Shown here: positions 25,361-35,189 of the stretch, piece after piece
How positions within the stretch are numbered: position 1 is the first letter of the stretch
Layout of the letters: every line of letters begins with the position of its first letter
Source: UBA940 sp045613745
Lineage (GTDB): Bacteria; Bacteroidota; Bacteroidia; Bacteroidales; Rikenellaceae
Assembly (NCBI GenBank): GCA_045613745.1
Contig: JAZLBP010000012.1
Location: 62,001 to 126,000, forward strand
Length of the DNA stretch: 64,000 bases
Direction: 5' to 3'
Position numbers and translations under genes: made by a program
Notes under the pieces: generated by a model
Seen by the model: the letters and a program-made list of their open reading frames with translations, nothing else
Told to the model about the DNA's origin: nothing
Database searches by the model: none

Positions 25361-26791
25361 TTATTTTTTCAAAGCATTGTTGTAAGCGTACTCGCTATCG
25401 GGGATAGGCCATACATAGCGGCTTTCACCAACCTTAATCTCTACATCAGCAAACGAGTTCTTTTTAACAAAGCTCTCGCCACGACGAGCGATGTCGATAC
25501 CACGAATACCCTCGCAGATGAACTCTGCGCGACGCTCGTTGTAAACAGCCTCCAAGATTGCGGTTTTACCCTCCAATGCATCAACATCCAAAACATCGTT
25601 CTCTGCGATAGCACGCGAGCGAACAGCTTTCAGAGCAGCTTTTGCACTATCCAACGATGCACGGTCACCTACGTTAGCGTAGCACTCTGCAAGGTTGAGC
25701 AGTGTCTCTGCATAACGCATTTGGGGAACCCAGTCTGTTTTGGTACCGATATTGGTGAACTTCTTGCTGTAAAGATAAGTATCACCCATCTCGGTAAGAC
25801 CCGAGATACGTTGGTCATTTGCCAAGCTGTAAGCCTCTTTCGAAAGAATACCAGCCTCGGTATCCAACCAACCCACTTGTGCGTTCAGGCTGTAGTAGTC
25901 AGCCACCGACGATTGGGTGTTGGGCGAGTCTTGTGCAGTCATAGGCAGGATGAAAATCATCTCGGTGTTAGCATAGGTATCCTCGCTGAAAGTACCGAAC
26001 AAAGTGGTCATATCACTAACCAGAGTGTAGCCGGTGATATCTTTTGCAGTAGCAATAGCCTCGCTCCATTTGCCCATAGCCATCTCAACACGCATTTTCA
26101 GCATGCGAGCAGCGTCAGCAGTTGCACGGGTTTTGAGAGTTTGCGAAGCCAAAGCAGCGGGTTGGCAATCCAAGAGGATTTGCTCGTAAATTGCGCTAAT
26201 CGACGACAGGGGGCAGTCATTGTTACCCGATGCTTTCAGACCGGTCAAACGCAAGGGAACTGCGGGCGACTCGGGGTTGTACACATAGGGTTGCGAGTAG
26301 AGTTGGCACAATACATAATAGGTATAAGCACGGAGGAATTTAGCCTCGGCGATGTATTGGTCAGCTACCGCTTGGGTAATAATACCCTTCTCTACGGGGT
26401 TGTAAGCAGCCATGTTGTCGATAAACACGTTACACTCGTTGATGATAGAGTAAGCCATAACCCAAGTGGGTGCGTTCTCCAACTCATTGCTACCGAGTAC
26501 GTTCATCTCGTAAGTGTCTTTCAGAGTTTGTTGGTTGCTGATGTTTACAACATCGTCACCACGGCTGTCAAGCGCAGCATAAGTTTTACCACCCATAAAG
26601 GTGTAGCTCATAGTGCTGGTGCTTTTGAAGTAGTGGTAGCAACCCATCAGGTTAGCCTCGATGTACTCTGCTTTGCTGAATACCAGAGGCTCGTTGGTTG
26701 TATCGGGAATCGGTTGATTCAGGAAGTCCTCGCAGCTGGTCATCGACACGAGCGACACAAGGGCCATCAAACCAATAAATATCTTTTTCAT
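25361..26791 (-). CDS. SusD/RagB-family nutrient-binding outer-membrane lipoprotein
   Basis: Surface lipoprotein that closes over its SusC partner and captures oligosaccharide or peptide ligands. The 476-residue product has a lipobox ending at Cys20 (SMTSC), the family N-terminal EDFLNQPIPDTT, TPR-like helices including AKFLRAYTYYVLCQLYSQPY, and the C-terminal block EAVYNERRAEFICEGIRGIDIARRG, which is the strongest SusD signature. It lies 31 bases downstream of the susC-like gene. The ligand cannot be predicted because no enzyme gene is adjacent. Confidence 0.94.
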   Translation of the reverse strand: MKKIFIGLMALVSLVSMTSCEDFLNQPIPDTTNEPLVFSKAEYIEANLMGCYHYFKSTSTMSYTFMGGKTYAALDSRGDDVVNISNQQTLKDTYEMNVLGSNELENAPTWVMAYSIINECNVFIDNMAAYNPVEKGIITQAVADQYIAEAKFLRAYTYYVLCQLYSQPYVYNPESPAVPLRLTGLKASGNNDCPLSSISAIYEQILLDCQPAALASQTLKTRATADAARMLKMRVEMAMGKWSEAIATAKDITGYTLVSDMTTLFGTFSEDTYANTEMIFILPMTAQDSPNTQSSVADYYSLNAQVGWLDTEAGILSKEAYSLANDQRISGLTEMGDTYLYSKKFTNIGTKTDWVPQMRYAETLLNLAECYANVGDRASLDSAKAALKAVRSRAIAENDVLDVDALEGKTAILEAVYNERRAEFICEGIRGIDIARRGESFVKKNSFADVEIKVGESRYVWPIPDSEYAYNNALKK

Positions 26792-26822
26792 ATCTGTAAT
26801 CTGTTTTTGAACCGGTTAATAA

Positions 26823-29800
26823 TTAGAAAGTAATGTTCAAACCGCCGGTCCAAGTACGAGCCTGAGGCAGGGTATTCTTGTCGAAACCACCCGACAGGAT
26901 CATATCACCAGTCATCGAGTTGGTCTCGGGGTCAAGACCCGAATAGCCAGTCAGAGTCAATGCGTTTTGGCATTGTACGTACAGACGCAACGACGAGATA
27001 CCAAGTTTTTGGTTCCACTTCTTGGTGTTGAAGGTGTAACCCAAGCAGATGTTTTTCACACGCAGGTAGTCACCACGCTCAACCCAGTCGGTAATCTCCA
27101 TAGCCGAACCGTTCGAGTAGTTGTCGCCGTAGTAAGGCTTCGGATATTTAGCATCGTCTCCGGGTTGTTTCCAGTAGTTTTCGTAAACATCCATCGAGTT
27201 GTTCCACCAACGGTAGTCCGACAACGAAGCGCCGGTACCATTGTAAATCCAGTTACCACCCGAGTATTGCAAGAACAGAGTTACATCAAAGCCGTAGAAA
27301 CGGAAGGTGTTGGTCCAACCACCGAAGTAGGTAGGCAGGGTGTTACCAGCGCGAACGCGCTCGAAGCTACCTTTGTAAACGGTGCCGTCTTTCAGATACC
27401 AAGTAGGCGAACCAGTCGACATATCCAAACGAGTCCACTCACCATTGGGACCGTAGAAAATACGTTGACCAGTCTCCGAGTCAATACCACCGGTGGGATA
27501 AACGTAGAGTTGACCTACCGAGTAGCCGGGGATAGTGATGTTACACTCCGACTCACCATAGATTTCGGTTACACCGTTTGCCAGCTCAACAACCTCGTTT
27601 TTAGCATAAGTGAAGTTGAAGTTGGTGTTCCAAACAAAGTTTTTGCGACGGATAATGTCAGCGCCAATTGCCAACTCAACACCTTGGTTACGCATTGCAC
27701 CAGCGTTGGTTACGAGGCTACCGATACCGGTCGAAGGACCTTGGGGAACTGCGAATACGAGGCTCGAAGTTTTGGTGTTGTAGTAGTCAACATCAACGGT
27801 GATGTTGTTCAGGAATTGCATGCTGAAACCGATGTCGAATTTGTTCGAGGTCTCCCATTGCAGGTTGTCGTCACCGATGTTACCGAGCAGCAGAGCGTAG
27901 TTGCCACCATAGAGGCTCGAACCGAAGTACGATTGAGCGTTGTAGTAGCCAATCTCGCTGTTACCTACGGTACCATAGCTTGCTTTCAGTTTGAACTCGT
28001 TCATAGTGCCACGGAAGTCATCCCAGAAGCCCTCCTCGCTGATACGCCAAGCACCCGAAACGCCCCAGAAGTTACCCCATTTGCTGTTAGCACCAAGGCT
28101 CGACAAACCATCACGACGATAGTTCAACGATACGAGGTATTTCGATTTGTAGTCGTAGTTGAAACGACCAAAGAACGACGACATAGTACGTTTACCACGT
28201 GCAGCGCCACCGTCATACTCCTCGTAACCGGGATACAGACCCGAGAAGTCTTTGTTCAGGATACCGGTACCGCTCAGAATAGCGTAATCGTAACCCTCCG
28301 AAGTCAACTCTTGACCCAGCAGGATGTCGATGTTGTGGTCTTTAATATCAACGGTATAACCAATGGTGTTGGTCCAGTTCCAGTTCATATAGTCGGTAAA
28401 TACATTAAATGAGTAACCGGGATAGGTAACACCTTGACCATAGTTAGGAGTCCAGAATTTAGCCTCTTCGTTTTTCGAGTAGTCAACACCGAATTGGCTC
28501 TTCAACGACAGACCGCTGATGGGGGTAATCTCAACGAATCCCGACGAGATCATACGATCAATAGTCGAGCTATTGATGTTATCCAGAGTGGTCAAGGGGT
28601 TTTGGTAGCCAGTGGTAACACGGTTAGGACCTTCGCCCAGGTATTGTTTGGTAGCGTCTACATAGTAGGTACCATCCTCATTGTAGGCGGGGGTGTTAGG
28701 AGGCAGAATCAGAGCTGCACGAGTGTAACCAACGGCTGCATAAACCTCACCACCACGCGAGCCGTCTTGCATCTCAGTTTTCGAGTGGGTATAGTTGGCG
28801 GTGAAGCCTACTTTCAGCCAATCGGTAGCTTGACCGCTTACATTGGCACGGATACCCAAACGTTGGTATTTGTCACCTACCACGATACCGTTTTGGTCAG
28901 TGTGGTTAGCCGACATATAGTAGCTCACACGGTTCGAACCGCCCGACACGGCCAGAGTGTGATTTTGAATAATACCGGTGCGGAACAACTCGTCAGCCCA
29001 GTTGGTATTGATAAGGTTACCTTTGCTGTCGGTCATCAAGTTGAAGGCGTTCTCGCCCCAAGCCGATTCTTTTCCGTTCAGCGAAACAGCCGAAGTACCA
29101 TTATAGCGGTTTGCCACAGCCATATTCTTGAACTCGGTGTATTGTTTTGCGTCCATTACCTCGGGCAGGTAGGTAGCATTCGAAGCACCAATGTTCATAT
29201 CATAGGTAACTTTTGCTTTACCGGTACGACCTTGTTTGGTGGTGATGATAACAACACCACTTGCAGCACGCGAACCATACAGAGCGGTTGCAGCAGCGTC
29301 TTTCAACACGTCGATCGAAACGATGTCCGAGGGGTTGATGTCAGCAAGACCGTTAGCGTCTGCTACACCCGAAGGCGACATATTACCAGCCATAATGGGC
29401 ACACCATCGACAATGTACAAGGGGTTGGTACCAGCCGAGATCGAGCTAACACCACGAACCATAACGTTGGCTGCCTGACCGACACCCGCGTTAGGAGTGG
29501 TAATGCTCACACCCGAAGCACGACCTTGCATCATTTGGTCGAGGCTGACGCTGGGCGAGTCTTTCAGCGCGTCTGCCTTAATCGAAGCAACCGAAGCAGT
29601 TGCTTTACGAGTGGATGTGGTACCGTAGGCCAGAACGACAACGTCGTCAATCACCTCGGTGTCCTCTTTCATATTAACGTTCACTACCGAACGGCCTTCG
29701 ATGGCAACCGACTGGGTTTGGTAGCCCAGCAGCGAGAATACCAGTGTTCCGTTTTGAGGAGCGTTAATAACATAGTGTCCATCCACGCTTGAGAGGGTTA

Positions 29801-29945
29801 CTACGGTTGTACCCTCGACCAATACGGTTGCGCCAGCGACAACTGTGCCGTCAGGAGCGTAAACCATACCGGAAACTTGCTTGTTCTGTGCGTGTACCAT
29901 TGCCACTCCCAGAACAGCTGCGATAAATAGTACAAATTTCCTCAT
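26823..29945 (-). CDS. SusC/RagA-family TonB-dependent outer-membrane transporter
   Basis: TonB-linked importer that works with the downstream SusD-like protein. The 1040-residue product has a signal peptide ending AQN near residue 21, a carboxypeptidase-regulatory-like domain (about 22-105), the TonB box/plug region with the DDVVVLAYGT segment and PSVSLDQMMQGRASGV, then a beta-barrel that ends in the aromatic-rich TWTGGLNITF. Within the plug, the ITPNAGVGQAANVMVRG stretch is family-typical. No sigma/anti-sigma or hybrid two-component regulator lies nearby, so control is unclear. The long 5' gap (29946-30477) could hold a leader. Confidence 0.95.
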   Translation of the reverse strand: MRKFVLFIAAVLGVAMVHAQNKQVSGMVYAPDGTVVAGATVLVEGTTVVTLSSVDGHYVINAPQNGTLVFSLLGYQTQSVAIEGRSVVNVNMKEDTEVIDDVVVLAYGTTSTRKATASVASIKADALKDSPSVSLDQMMQGRASGVSITTPNAGVGQAANVMVRGVSSISAGTNPLYIVDGVPIMAGNMSPSGVADANGLADINPSDIVSIDVLKDAAATALYGSRAASGVVIITTKQGRTGKAKVTYDMNIGASNATYLPEVMDAKQYTEFKNMAVANRYNGTSAVSLNGKESAWGENAFNLMTDSKGNLINTNWADELFRTGIIQNHTLAVSGGSNRVSYYMSANHTDQNGIVVGDKYQRLGIRANVSGQATDWLKVGFTANYTHSKTEMQDGSRGGEVYAAVGYTRAALILPPNTPAYNEDGTYYVDATKQYLGEGPNRVTTGYQNPLTTLDNINSSTIDRMISSGFVEITPISGLSLKSQFGVDYSKNEEAKFWTPNYGQGVTYPGYSFNVFTDYMNWNWTNTIGYTVDIKDHNIDILLGQELTSEGYDYAILSGTGILNKDFSGLYPGYEEYDGGAARGKRTMSSFFGRFNYDYKSKYLVSLNYRRDGLSSLGANSKWGNFWGVSGAWRISEEGFWDDFRGTMNEFKLKASYGTVGNSEIGYYNAQSYFGSSLYGGNYALLLGNIGDDNLQWETSNKFDIGFSMQFLNNITVDVDYYNTKTSSLVFAVPQGPSTGIGSLVTNAGAMRNQGVELAIGADIIRRKNFVWNTNFNFTYAKNEVVELANGVTEIYGESECNITIPGYSVGQLYVYPTGGIDSETGQRIFYGPNGEWTRLDMSTGSPTWYLKDGTVYKGSFERVRAGNTLPTYFGGWTNTFRFYGFDVTLFLQYSGGNWIYNGTGASLSDYRWWNNSMDVYENYWKQPGDDAKYPKPYYGDNYSNGSAMEITDWVERGDYLRVKNICLGYTFNTKKWNQKLGISSLRLYVQCQNALTLTGYSGLDPETNSMTGDMILSGGFDKNTLPQARTWTGGLNITF

Positions 29946-30477
29946 TCTACTAAAAATTAAGTTAAAAAATAAAATTGATTCAAAGGTTCAATAACTGCAC
30001 AACATCGTCGGGAGATGTCATACAGCAAATAAAGGTCAATAAAAAAATAAAGGATAGTGAGCAAATCCCCCGAATGGGGTTGCGGTTATAAGGTGGTGGT
30101 TATTTTACAATCATAGGCTCCCTTTGTTTTCATTTTGTTTTCACTTCTTGCGAAGCGGTTTAGGTTGTAGTTTAGTTGGTTTGTTGGGTTTGATTTGGGC
30201 AAATCGCCTAAATCGAAGTGCTAAAATACATACATACATACATATATGCAAATTTTTTAGTAACTTTTTAAAAACTAATATCAATTTTGGAGTCCGATTG
30301 CTGAATTGTTAGGGAAAATGTGATTTTGGTTTCGATTTTCTTTTCTTGCTTTTGATTTTGCATTTTTTCGAATCCATCACACGAGTAGTACGCTAAAAAA
30401 AAGGAGTGCTACCCTACTCTGTGGTAACAATCCTTAATCTAGGACCGATGTTTTCGGTGAAAATTATACTTTTGATG
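29946..30477. other. non-coding region upstream of the susC-like gene
   Basis: About 530 bases between the susC-like start and the second M23 gene, both leftward. It contains the terminator at 30395-30435, a CATA tetranucleotide run near 30228-30248, a short GATTTG/CAAATC hairpin at 30192-30205 and AT-rich sequence. A loose -7-like TAAAAAATTTGC occurs near 30250 on the minus strand, but spacing is off. I see no gene. Confidence 0.6.
30395..30435 (-). terminator. terminator of the M23 peptidase operon
   Basis: On the minus strand AAGGATTGTTACC pairs with GGTAGCACTCCTT (one mismatch and one G-U pair) and is followed by T-run. It lies just after the second peptidase gene. Confidence 0.85.
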
Positions 30478-31425
30478 CTAGTCGAACGACTGCATTCCCG
30501 ATTGGGCGATGCGCATAATTCGTTGGTACTCGACGGGCGACAACTCCATAAAGAAGTAGTGAATCGGGTCAACCCTCATACCATTATATTTAACCTCGTA
30601 GTGCAGGTGAGGCGCCAGCGAAAGACCCGTATTTCCCGACAGCGCAATAATATCACCGCGACGCACACGATTACCACGACGTACAGTCACTTTGCGCAGG
30701 TGCGAATAGGTTGTTTCGTAACCACCCTCGTGCTCCAAAACAAGTGTCAAACCAGAGCCCGTATTGCGGGTAGTAATGGTCTTAACAATGCCATCGGCAG
30801 TAGCAAACACACGCGTTCCTTCGGGCACGGTGTAGTCCACTCCGCTGTGGGGCGTAAGGTTACGATAGAATGGGTGGATTCGCAAGCCGAACGAGGCTGT
30901 CAGCAGAGTCAAATCCTTATTAATAACAGGCTGAATTGCAGGGATATAACGCACAGCCTCCTTATTCTGATCGATTTTGGAACGCAGTGTATTATAGGAG
31001 TAATTCAGATAGGAGATATTGTGCTCCAATTTCCTCATTCGGTCATCAAATTCGCGCGCCAATCCACGGTTGGTTTTGCCTAACATTTTTTCGCGCGTAC
31101 GCCACGAAGCAGTGCCGTCAACATCCTTGAAATCATAGGGGTCTGACTCAAACAAAACCCTCGACACATTGCGGTCGCGGCTCTCGATATTCTCCAACAC
31201 CATAGTCAGTGAGTCGTAACGATTCGACAGAGCAGCGTATTGCTCTTCGAGTCGTGCGGTCGAACGTTTCATTTCGCGCTCAACGGGGGTGTCAATCAGC
31301 AGCGAGCACACCACATAAAAGGACAACGCAGCACCAACATAAATAAGTCCGCGCAGGGTATAATCCAGCGCACGGCGACGGCGTCGTGTCTTCTTGATAG
31401 GACTATTTGTTGTGTTTTGTGTCAT
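30478..31425 (-). CDS. M23-family metallopeptidase, second of a pair
   Basis: Cell-wall endopeptidase of the LytM type, predicted to cut peptidoglycan cross-links. The 315-residue product has a basic N-terminus, one membrane helix (about 28-47), a coiled-coil region (about 55-165) and a C-terminal M23 domain with the zinc ligands in HSGVDY and the APHLHYEV motif, so the domain looks active. It begins 11 bases after the related upstream gene; the two are similar in layout and probably arose by duplication. It may act in the periplasm in envelope remodelling. Confidence 0.92.
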   Translation of the reverse strand: MTQNTTNSPIKKTRRRRRALDYTLRGLIYVGAALSFYVVCSLLIDTPVEREMKRSTARLEEQYAALSNRYDSLTMVLENIESRDRNVSRVLFESDPYDFKDVDGTASWRTREKMLGKTNRGLAREFDDRMRKLEHNISYLNYSYNTLRSKIDQNKEAVRYIPAIQPVINKDLTLLTASFGLRIHPFYRNLTPHSGVDYTVPEGTRVFATADGIVKTITTRNTGSGLTLVLEHEGGYETTYSHLRKVTVRRGNRVRRGDIIALSGNTGLSLAPHLHYEVKYNGMRVDPIHYFFMELSPVEYQRIMRIAQSGMQSFD

Positions 31426-31436
31426 TGCAGCTGTGG

Positions 31437-32432
31437 TTAATCGTTTGTACCAAACTCTGTCTCGAAAGTTGTTGTATTGGCCGACTCTACAATACGCTCA
31501 AAGTCTTCGCTTGCCATATCGCGACGGAAGTAGTTGATGGGATTGACGGGCGTACCCATATAGAGTACCTCGTAGTGAAGGTGCGGGCCGGTCGAACCAC
31601 CCGTATTACCCACCTGACCGATAATCTCACCACGTCGCACGCGCTGTCCCTCCACCACGTCAACTACGTGAAGGTGAGCATATTTGGTCTTGTAACCAAA
31701 ACCATGGTCAATCACAATGTGCTTACCATAACCTCGACGACCCGTGCCGCGTGCATTAACATACGACACCACACCATCACCTGCCGAATAAACGGGAGTT
31801 CCTCGGTCGCTACCAAGGTCAATACCTTTGTGATATATATAACGATGGTATATCGGGTGATTGCGCCATCCGAAAGCACCGATATGGTCGCCGTGCAGAG
31901 CCTTGCGGTTGATGGGCATAATTGCGGGCAAGGAGGTTGCCATCTTCTCCTTGTCGGCCGACAGGGTTTGCAGCTCGTCGAGCGAACGACTTTGCAGATA
32001 GAGGCGGCGTGCAACCTCATCCATATCCTGCCAGATGTCGGTCATCAGTGCTGAGTAGGCACACCCTTGCAGAGGAGCATATTTACTCTCGGGATAGGGA
32101 GTGTAAATACCTGCAATGGAGATAGTATCGATACCAAACAAAGGGCGATAAACCGAGTTGTCACGATGCTTGATTTGGTCGAGCGTTGCGGACATCTCGT
32201 TTATTTTATCATTCAGGATTCGGTACTTGACAAGAATCTCTTTGTTACGAGCCGACAGACGATACATTTTTGGGGTGTAGAAGTGGCGCGAAAAGAGGAT
32301 ATTAAACAGCGTCACAACCACGAATCCCGCCAGCAAAGTGCGCAAAATAACCCACGCACGACGCTTTGTTGACGTCGAGCTGTGTCGTAACAGGGCCTTT
32401 AACCCCCAAAAACTATACTCTTTTTGCTTCAC
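31437..32432 (-). CDS. M23-family metallopeptidase, first of a pair
   Basis: Second LytM-type peptidase with the same plan: basic N-terminus, membrane helix (about 30-50), helical linker, and a C-terminal M23 domain with zinc-binding HKGIDLGSD and GPHLHYEV; 331 residues. The -7 box at 32459-32467 starts this two-gene operon and is back to back with the alaS promoter. As family knowledge, membrane-anchored LytM proteins with coiled coils can be either enzymes or amidase activators; the intact His/Asp ligands favour an enzyme. Confidence 0.92.
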   Translation of the reverse strand: MKQKEYSFWGLKALLRHSSTSTKRRAWVILRTLLAGFVVVTLFNILFSRHFYTPKMYRLSARNKEILVKYRILNDKINEMSATLDQIKHRDNSVYRPLFGIDTISIAGIYTPYPESKYAPLQGCAYSALMTDIWQDMDEVARRLYLQSRSLDELQTLSADKEKMATSLPAIMPINRKALHGDHIGAFGWRNHPIYHRYIYHKGIDLGSDRGTPVYSAGDGVVSYVNARGTGRRGYGKHIVIDHGFGYKTKYAHLHVVDVVEGQRVRRGEIIGQVGNTGGSTGPHLHYEVLYMGTPVNPINYFRRDMASEDFERIVESANTTTFETEFGTND

Positions 32433-32458
32433 TTGCTAAAAAATTACTCTTTCCGACC

Positions 32459-32467
32459 GCAAAATTA
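32459..32467 (-). promoter_or_regulatory. -7 promoter box for the M23 pair
   Basis: TAATTTTGC on the minus strand, 27 bases before the first M23 ATG. Confidence 0.65.
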
Positions 32468-32479
32468 CGGCAAAATATG

Positions 32480-32488
32480 TAACTTTGC
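32480..32488 (+). promoter_or_regulatory. -7 promoter box for alaS-gpmI
   Basis: TAACTTTGC on the plus strand. Exactly 12 bases separate it from the opposing M23 box, the same spacing as in the serS divergent promoter. Confidence 0.7.
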
Positions 32489-32539
32489 AAGTCCGTTCGT
32501 TATACGGTACAAACGCACGAAAACAATAAGTATTATTAT

Positions 32540-35170
32540 ATGATGGATTCGAATCAAATCAGAAAGACCTTTTTGGAGTTTTTCCGCTCCAAACAACACA
32601 CCATTGTACCCTCGGCTCCTATGGTAGTCAAGGGCGACCCCACATTGATGTTTACCAACGCGGGTATGAACCAATTCAAGGATATTTTCCTTGGTAACGC
32701 CCCTGTTCAAAGCCCTCGCGTTGCCGACACCCAAAAGTGTCTGCGCGTATCGGGTAAACATAATGACTTGGAGGAGGTAGGACACGATACCTACCACCAC
32801 ACAATGTTCGAGATGCTCGGTAACTGGTCGTTTGGCGACTACTTCAAAAAAGAGGCTATCTCGTGGGCTTGGGAGCTGCTGACCGAGGTTTATGGTCTGC
32901 CCAAAGACCGACTCTATGCTACCATCTTCGAGGGTAGCGAGGAGGATGGCGTTGAGCGCGACCAAGAGGCTTACGATATGTGGCTTCAATATCTGCCCGC
33001 CGACCACATCATCGACGGTAACAAACACGACAACTTCTGGGAGATGGGCGAGACCGGTCCCTGCGGTCCTTGTAGCGAGATTCACTTCGACCTTCGTAGC
33101 GAGGAGGAGCGTGCTGCTCTGGATGGTCGCGAGTTGGTAAACGCTGGTCACCACCTCGTAATCGAGATTTGGAACCTTGTGTTTATGCAATTCAACCGCA
33201 AAGCCAACGGTTCGCTGGAGTCGCTGCCCGCAAAACACGTAGATACAGGTATGGGCTTCGAGCGTCTGTGTATGGTGCTCCAAGGCAAACAAAGTAACTA
33301 CGATACCGACGTATTCCAACCCACCATCAAACGTCTGTCGGAGATGTCGGGCAAGGAGTATGGCGTAGATACCAAAGCCGACGTGGCAATGCGCGTTATT
33401 GCCGACCACTTGCGTGCTATCGCATTCTCGATTGCTGACGGTCAACTCCCCAGCAACATCAAAGCGGGTTATGTAATCCGCCGAATCCTGCGCCGTGCAG
33501 TTCGCTACGGCTACACCTACCTCGGTTTCAACGAGCCCTTCATCTGCCGTTTGGTTGATGGCCTGGCAGCCCAAATGGGTGAGCAATTCCCCGAGTTGGT
33601 AGCTCAAAAAGAGCTTGTGACCAAAGTTATCGCTGAGGAGGAGAGCTCGTTCCTGCGCACTCTGGCAACAGGTATCAACCTGCTTGACAACGTAATCAAA
33701 AAGACCAAAGGCGAGGGTAAAACCACTATCAGCGGTAAAGACGCCTTCGTTCTGTACGACACCTATGGCTTCCCCATCGACCTTACCGAGCTTATCACCT
33801 CGGAGCAAGGCATTGGTGTGGACCTCGAAGAGTTCAACAAGGAGTTGGAGGCTCAAAAAGCTCGTTCGCGTAACGCAGCTGCTGTGGATGCCGATGACTG
33901 GGTAGAGCTCATTCCTATTAAAGAGAGTGTATTTACCGGCTACGACACCTTGGAGGAGAGCGTTAAGATTGCTCGCTACCGCCGTGTGACCAGCAAGGGT
34001 AAAACCACATACCAAATCGTACTCGACCACACCCCCTTCTATGGTAACTCGGGTGGTCAAATTGGTGATACCGGTATTTTGGAGAGCGCCGACGAGTGCA
34101 TCGAGATTGTTGCTACCGAGAAGGAGAACGGTCAAATCGTGCTGATTGCAGCTACTATGCCCGAGAACCCCGAGGCAGAGTTTGTTGCAAAAGTAAACGC
34201 TGCACAACGCCAATGCGCTGCCAACAACCACACCGCAACCCACTTGCTCGACCAAGCACTGCGCAAAGTGCTCGGTACTCACGTTGAGCAAAAAGGTTCA
34301 CTCGTTACTCCCGACTATCTGCGTTTCGACTTCTCGCACTTCCAAAAGGTGAGCGCCGAGGAGCTGCGCGAGGTTGAGCGTAAAGTGAACGAGATTATCC
34401 GCGCTAACCACCCCTTGGAGGAGAACCGCGCTTGCACCATCGAGGAGGCACAAGCCGCAGGTGCAATTATGCTGTTCGGCGAGAAATACGGCAACGTAGT
34501 TCGTATGGTTAAGTTCGGTGAGTCGGTTGAGTTGTGCGGTGGTACCCACACTTCGGCAACCGGTAACATCGGTATGTTCAAAATCGTTTCGGAGAGCGCA
34601 ATTTCGGCAGGTGTACGCCGTATCGAGGCTGTAACTGGCGCTAAAGCCGAGAATATGCTCTACGCTGTTGAGGATACCGTTCGCAATCTGCAACAAATGA
34701 TTGGCAACCCCAACTTGGCACAAGCTATCAGCAAACTGATGGAGCAAAATAGCTCGCTGGCTGCTCAAATCGACGCTATGCGCAAGGAGCAAATCGAGGC
34801 TATGGCAAAAGGCATCGCCGAGAACGCTGCCGAGTACGAGAATGGCGGCATTGTTACCATCGCCAAGAAGATGGATATGCCTGCTGACGTTATCAAGGAT
34901 TTGGCCTTCAATTTGAAGGGTCGCATTTCGAACCTGGTTATGGTTGCAGGTAGCGAAGTAGGTGGCAAACCTTCGCTGTCGATTATGCTGGGCGACGAGA
35001 TTGTTGCTCGTGGTGTAAATGCAGGTGAGGTTGTTCGTGCTGCTGCCAAAGAGATTCAAGGTGGCGGTGGCGGTCAAGCCTTCTTTGCAACCGCAGGTGG
35101 TAAGAACGCAGCTGGTCTGGACAGCGCAATTGCCAAAGCGGTAGAGATTATCAACGAGAAATTGAAATAA
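32540..35170 (+). CDS. alaS: alanyl-tRNA synthetase
   Basis: Charges tRNA-Ala and removes mischarged serine or glycine. The 876-residue protein has the class II catalytic domain (RKTFLEFF start, GNWSFGDYFK, MGETGPCGPCSEIH), the editing domain with zinc ligands in HTATHLL and CGGTHTSATG, and the C-terminal C-Ala region ending in the GGGGGQAFFATAGGK glycine-rich signature. Two adjacent ATG codons (32540 and 32543) are possible starts. It is followed 19 bases later by gpmI. Confidence 0.98.
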   Translation: MMDSNQIRKTFLEFFRSKQHTIVPSAPMVVKGDPTLMFTNAGMNQFKDIFLGNAPVQSPRVADTQKCLRVSGKHNDLEEVGHDTYHHTMFEMLGNWSFGDYFKKEAISWAWELLTEVYGLPKDRLYATIFEGSEEDGVERDQEAYDMWLQYLPADHIIDGNKHDNFWEMGETGPCGPCSEIHFDLRSEEERAALDGRELVNAGHHLVIEIWNLVFMQFNRKANGSLESLPAKHVDTGMGFERLCMVLQGKQSNYDTDVFQPTIKRLSEMSGKEYGVDTKADVAMRVIADHLRAIAFSIADGQLPSNIKAGYVIRRILRRAVRYGYTYLGFNEPFICRLVDGLAAQMGEQFPELVAQKELVTKVIAEEESSFLRTLATGINLLDNVIKKTKGEGKTTISGKDAFVLYDTYGFPIDLTELITSEQGIGVDLEEFNKELEAQKARSRNAAAVDADDWVELIPIKESVFTGYDTLEESVKIARYRRVTSKGKTTYQIVLDHTPFYGNSGGQIGDTGILESADECIEIVATEKENGQIVLIAATMPENPEAEFVAKVNAAQRQCAANNHTATHLLDQALRKVLGTHVEQKGSLVTPDYLRFDFSHFQKVSAEELREVERKVNEIIRANHPLEENRACTIEEAQAAGAIMLFGEKYGNVVRMVKFGESVELCGGTHTSATGNIGMFKIVSESAISAGVRRIEAVTGAKAENMLYAVEDTVRNLQQMIGNPNLAQAISKLMEQNSSLAAQIDAMRKEQIEAMAKGIAENAAEYENGGIVTIAKKMDMPADVIKDLAFNLKGRISNLVMVAGSEVGGKPSLSIMLGDEIVARGVNAGEVVRAAAKEIQGGGGGQAFFATAGGKNAAGLDSAIAKAVEIINEKLK

Positions 35171-35189
35171 CAAAACACATAACACAGCT

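Noticed and set aside
23101..25407. 768-residue open frame antisense to glnN and the lipoprotein gene
   Set aside because: It runs opposite two genes and the intergenic gap, through a terminator; no protein features.
30228..30248. CATA microsatellite upstream of the susC-like gene as a phase-variation switch
   Set aside because: Only about five repeats, with no gene start or promoter box at a position where length would matter.
32465..34291. 608-residue open frame antisense to alaS
   Set aside because: It lies entirely opposite the well-supported alaS gene and has no recognisable domain. The sense gene's codon choice leaves few stops on the other strand, giving long antisense frames here and elsewhere.
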